A stretch of DNA of 31,399 nucleotides. Source: JBFWUW01 sp050247075 (GTDB taxonomy: Bacteria; Planctomycetota; Planctomycetia; Pirellulales; JBFWUW01). The stretch lies in assembly GCA_050247075.1 (NCBI GenBank), contig JBFWUW010000073.1, forward strand, positions 1-31,399, written 5' to 3'. Within the stretch, counting starts at the first letter, position 1, and each line of letters opens with the position of its first letter. The position numbers were made by a program, and so were the translations under genes. This document shows, piece after piece, positions 29,236 through 31,399 of this stretch. The notes beneath the pieces were generated by a model, which did not search any database, was not told the origin of the DNA, and saw only the letters and a list, made by a program, of their open reading frames with translations.

Positions 29236-31347
29236 TTGAAAGTACGAGTAGAAAAGCAGATCGGCGCGGGCACGCTATCCATCGAGACGGGCTATCTGGC
29301 CAAACAGGCCGCCGGCAGTTGCCTGGTGCAATACGGCGAAACCGTCATTCTGGCGGCAGCGGCGGGCGGACCTCCCCGTCCCGGCATCGACTTCTTCCCC
29401 CTGACTTGCGACTATCGCGAGCGCGTGGCGGCGGCCGGCAAATTCCCCGGCGGTTTCCTCAAGCGGGAAGGCCGTCCCACGATGAAGGAAATCCTCACGG
29501 CCCGGCTGATCGATCGGCCAATTCGGCCGATGTTTCCGGACTGGTACTTCGACGAAGTCCAGGTGCAGTGTTTTGTGATGGCCAGCGACCGCATCAACGA
29601 TGGCGACGTGCTGGCAATGATTGGCGCGGCGGCGGCTTTGGGCCTCTCGCCGTTGCCCTTCCAAGGGCCGGTGGCCGCGGTGCGATTGGGCCAAGTGAAT
29701 GGCCAGTTTGTACCGTTCCCCACGCAAGATGACCTGGAAGAGAGCGACCTGGACCTGATCGTCTCCGGCAATAAAGAAGCCGTGATGATGATTGAGGGCT
29801 TTGCCCGCGAGATGCCCGAGGATCGCATGGTCGAGGCCATCAACGAGGCCCATCGCGTTATTCGCGAAATATGCGACCTGCAAGAAGAACTGTTTGCCAA
29901 GGTGGGCGTGAAGAAGGGCGAATACAAAATTCCGGCCGACGATGGCCTGCTGGACCGCTTAAAAGCCCGCGGCTACGACCAGCTTCGCGCCGCCAAGCAG
30001 ACCGAGGGCAAGAAAGCCCGCGGCGAAGCGGTCGAAGCCCTCAAGAAGCAGATCGAGGCCGAGTTCATCCCCGATCCCAAGGCCGAAGGGGCCATTTCCG
30101 CCGCCCGTTTTTCGCATGTTTGGCACGACCTGACCGCGCAAGTTGTCCGTGACCTGATTCTGGCCGGCACCCGGCCCGACGGCCGCGACGGCCAGACCTT
30201 GCGGCCCATCGAATGCGCCATCGACCTGCTGCCGCGGGTACACGGTTCCAGCCTGTTCCAGCGGGGCGAGACGCAGTCGCTGGTGACGATAACCCTGGGG
30301 ACCAACCGCGACGAGCAGCGCGTGGACGGCCTGATCGACGAGTACTCCAAGAAGTTCATGCTGGACTACTACTTCCCATCGTTCTCGGTCGGCGAAGTCC
30401 GTCCTATCCGCGGTCCCGGCCGGCGCGAGATTGGCCACGGAGCCTTGGCCGAGCGTAGCGTCAAGCCGGTGCTGCCAGACGCGGATGCGTTTCCCTATAC
30501 CATCCGCGTGATCTCCGACATTTTGGAGTCGAACGGGTCGAGTTCGATGGCTTCGGTCTGCGGAGCAACGCTGGGATTGATGGCGGCCGGCGTGCCGATC
30601 AGCAACCCCGTGGCGGGTATTTCCGTGGGCTTGGTGCAAGAGTCGCCCGACAAGTGGTGCCTGTTGACCGACATCATCGGTGACGAAGACCACTTCGGCG
30701 ACATGGATTTCAAAATCGCCGGCACGCAAAACGGCATCACCGGCATTCAGTTGGATCTTAAGATCAAAGGTATCAGTGAGGCCATCATCAAGGCCACGCT
30801 AGCCCAGTCGCGCGGTGCCCGAATCGAGATTCTGCGCAAGATGCTGAGCTGCATCTCGCGTCCTCGCACCGAGACTTCGGCCTGGGCGCCGCGGTTGCTG
30901 CGGACGCATATTAATCCGGAAAAGATCGGCTTGCTGATCGGGCCGGGTGGCAAGACGATTCGCAGCATTCAAGAGACGACCGGTGCCACGATCGAGGTCG
31001 AGGACGACGGTTCGGTGACGATCTCCAGTTCCGACGCCGCCGCGGCCCAGTCCGCGCTACGCAGGGTGGAAGCCCTGACCGAGTCGATCAAGATCGGCAA
31101 GCTCTACGAGGGCCGCGTGACCAGCGTCAAGGAGTTCGGCGCCTTCATCGAAATCATCCCCGGCAAGGACGGCTTGTGCCACATCAGCGAGCTGGCCGAG
31201 GGCTACATCAACAACGTGGGAGAAGTCTGCAAGATCGGCGACATGATTACCGTCAAGGTGATCGCCATCGACGAGCAGGACCGCGTCAAGCTCAGCCGCA
31301 AGGCCGCCATTAAGGAGCAGGCCGAGGCGGCCGGCGAAGCAAAGTAA
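29236..31347 (+). CDS. pnp: Polyribonucleotide nucleotidyltransferase (PNPase)
   Basis: The 703-residue enzyme degrades RNA 3'-to-5' by phosphorolysis, and can add tails in reverse; it acts as a trimer and often joins the degradosome. Order of parts: RNase PH core 1 (about 10-140), an all-helical domain (about 145-300), RNase PH core 2 (about 310-540) with SMASVCGATLGLMAAGVPIS and the acidic catalytic region GDEDHFGDMDFKIAGT, a KH domain (about 557-615) with the GPGGKTIRSI loop, and an S1 domain (about 621-690) with GRVTSVKEFGAFIEI and GLCHISEL. All are complete. The start is TTG at 29236, giving MKVRVEKQIG; there is no in-frame ATG, and GGGAAGGA lies six bases upstream. An ATG at 29229 is out of frame. 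Expression is probably controlled by the leader hairpin. Confidence 0.95.
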   Translation: MKVRVEKQIGAGTLSIETGYLAKQAAGSCLVQYGETVILAAAAGGPPRPGIDFFPLTCDYRERVAAAGKFPGGFLKREGRPTMKEILTARLIDRPIRPMFPDWYFDEVQVQCFVMASDRINDGDVLAMIGAAAALGLSPLPFQGPVAAVRLGQVNGQFVPFPTQDDLEESDLDLIVSGNKEAVMMIEGFAREMPEDRMVEAINEAHRVIREICDLQEELFAKVGVKKGEYKIPADDGLLDRLKARGYDQLRAAKQTEGKKARGEAVEALKKQIEAEFIPDPKAEGAISAARFSHVWHDLTAQVVRDLILAGTRPDGRDGQTLRPIECAIDLLPRVHGSSLFQRGETQSLVTITLGTNRDEQRVDGLIDEYSKKFMLDYYFPSFSVGEVRPIRGPGRREIGHGALAERSVKPVLPDADAFPYTIRVISDILESNGSSSMASVCGATLGLMAAGVPISNPVAGISVGLVQESPDKWCLLTDIIGDEDHFGDMDFKIAGTQNGITGIQLDLKIKGISEAIIKATLAQSRGARIEILRKMLSCISRPRTETSAWAPRLLRTHINPEKIGLLIGPGGKTIRSIQETTGATIEVEDDGSVTISSSDAAAAQSALRRVEALTESIKIGKLYEGRVTSVKEFGAFIEIIPGKDGLCHISELAEGYINNVGEVCKIGDMITVKVIAIDEQDRVKLSRKAAIKEQAEAAGEAK

Positions 31348-31399
31348 CGCCGTCGCCTCCTGTTGCCAGCTCTGCAAAAGCGTCCGTTATTACTGACAA

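Noticed and set aside
29229..29732. Alternative gene starting at the ATG at 29229
   Set aside because: It is out of frame with pnp and its Arg-rich translation has no family similarity; GGGAAGGA is better spaced for the TTG at 29236.

Overview
This window reads as chromosome from a GC-rich planctomycete, probably of the Pirellula type. The main reason is an operon of DUF1549-type cytochrome-like, DUF1501 and PPC-repeat proteins, a combination characteristic of that phylum. A DUF1559 'H-X9-DG'-like protein, a DUF1570 metallopeptidase and a non-catalytic FGE-sulfatase-like protein point the same way. No transposase, phage gene, CRISPR array, tRNA or rRNA was seen.

Layout. 1-777: a 42-residue membrane protein on the minus strand, then about 530 bases with no convincing gene. 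778-6200: an Ldh_2-family malate/lactate dehydrogenase, a divergent MGDG-synthase-like glycosyltransferase, then an FGE-like protein, a secreted alpha/beta hydrolase and RNA 2',3'-cyclic phosphodiesterase. 6441-13177: a large hybrid histidine kinase with two receivers and an Hpt domain, a zinc-ribbon/Met-rich/transmembrane/DUF1559-like protein, and a secreted HExxH peptidase. 13279-18452: thiS-thiG, nadB, a YeaQ/YmgE-type membrane protein and an ALDH2-like dehydrogenase. 18626-24835: the three-gene planctomycete operon. 25245-28349 (minus): a flavin reductase, methylmalonate-semialdehyde dehydrogenase and a TGS-domain GTPase. 28756-31347: rpsO-pnp.

How the genes relate. The core metabolic genes (thiamin thiazole, NAD, branched-chain/inositol catabolism, ribosome/RNA decay) are ordinary. 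The accessory layer is mostly exported or membrane protein of unknown role. The operon 18626-24835 has 36- and 9-base gaps, and all three products carry export signals, so they probably act together outside the cytoplasm. The pnp leader contains a hairpin that pairs exactly with the ribosome binding site of a TTG-initiated gene, a plausible autoregulatory switch.

The most striking non-genic content is repeats. Three intergenic composite elements (1870-2028, 14471-14700, 24906-25106) are built almost wholly of hairpins. Each has inverted terminal modules, and corresponding stems differ by compensatory changes. All three share the core TTCGTCGTA directly before an internal hairpin, on the same strand. 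REP-like palindromes and a period-7 purine-rich minisatellite are also scattered through the intergenic spaces. Together these may be a family of structured non-autonomous elements.
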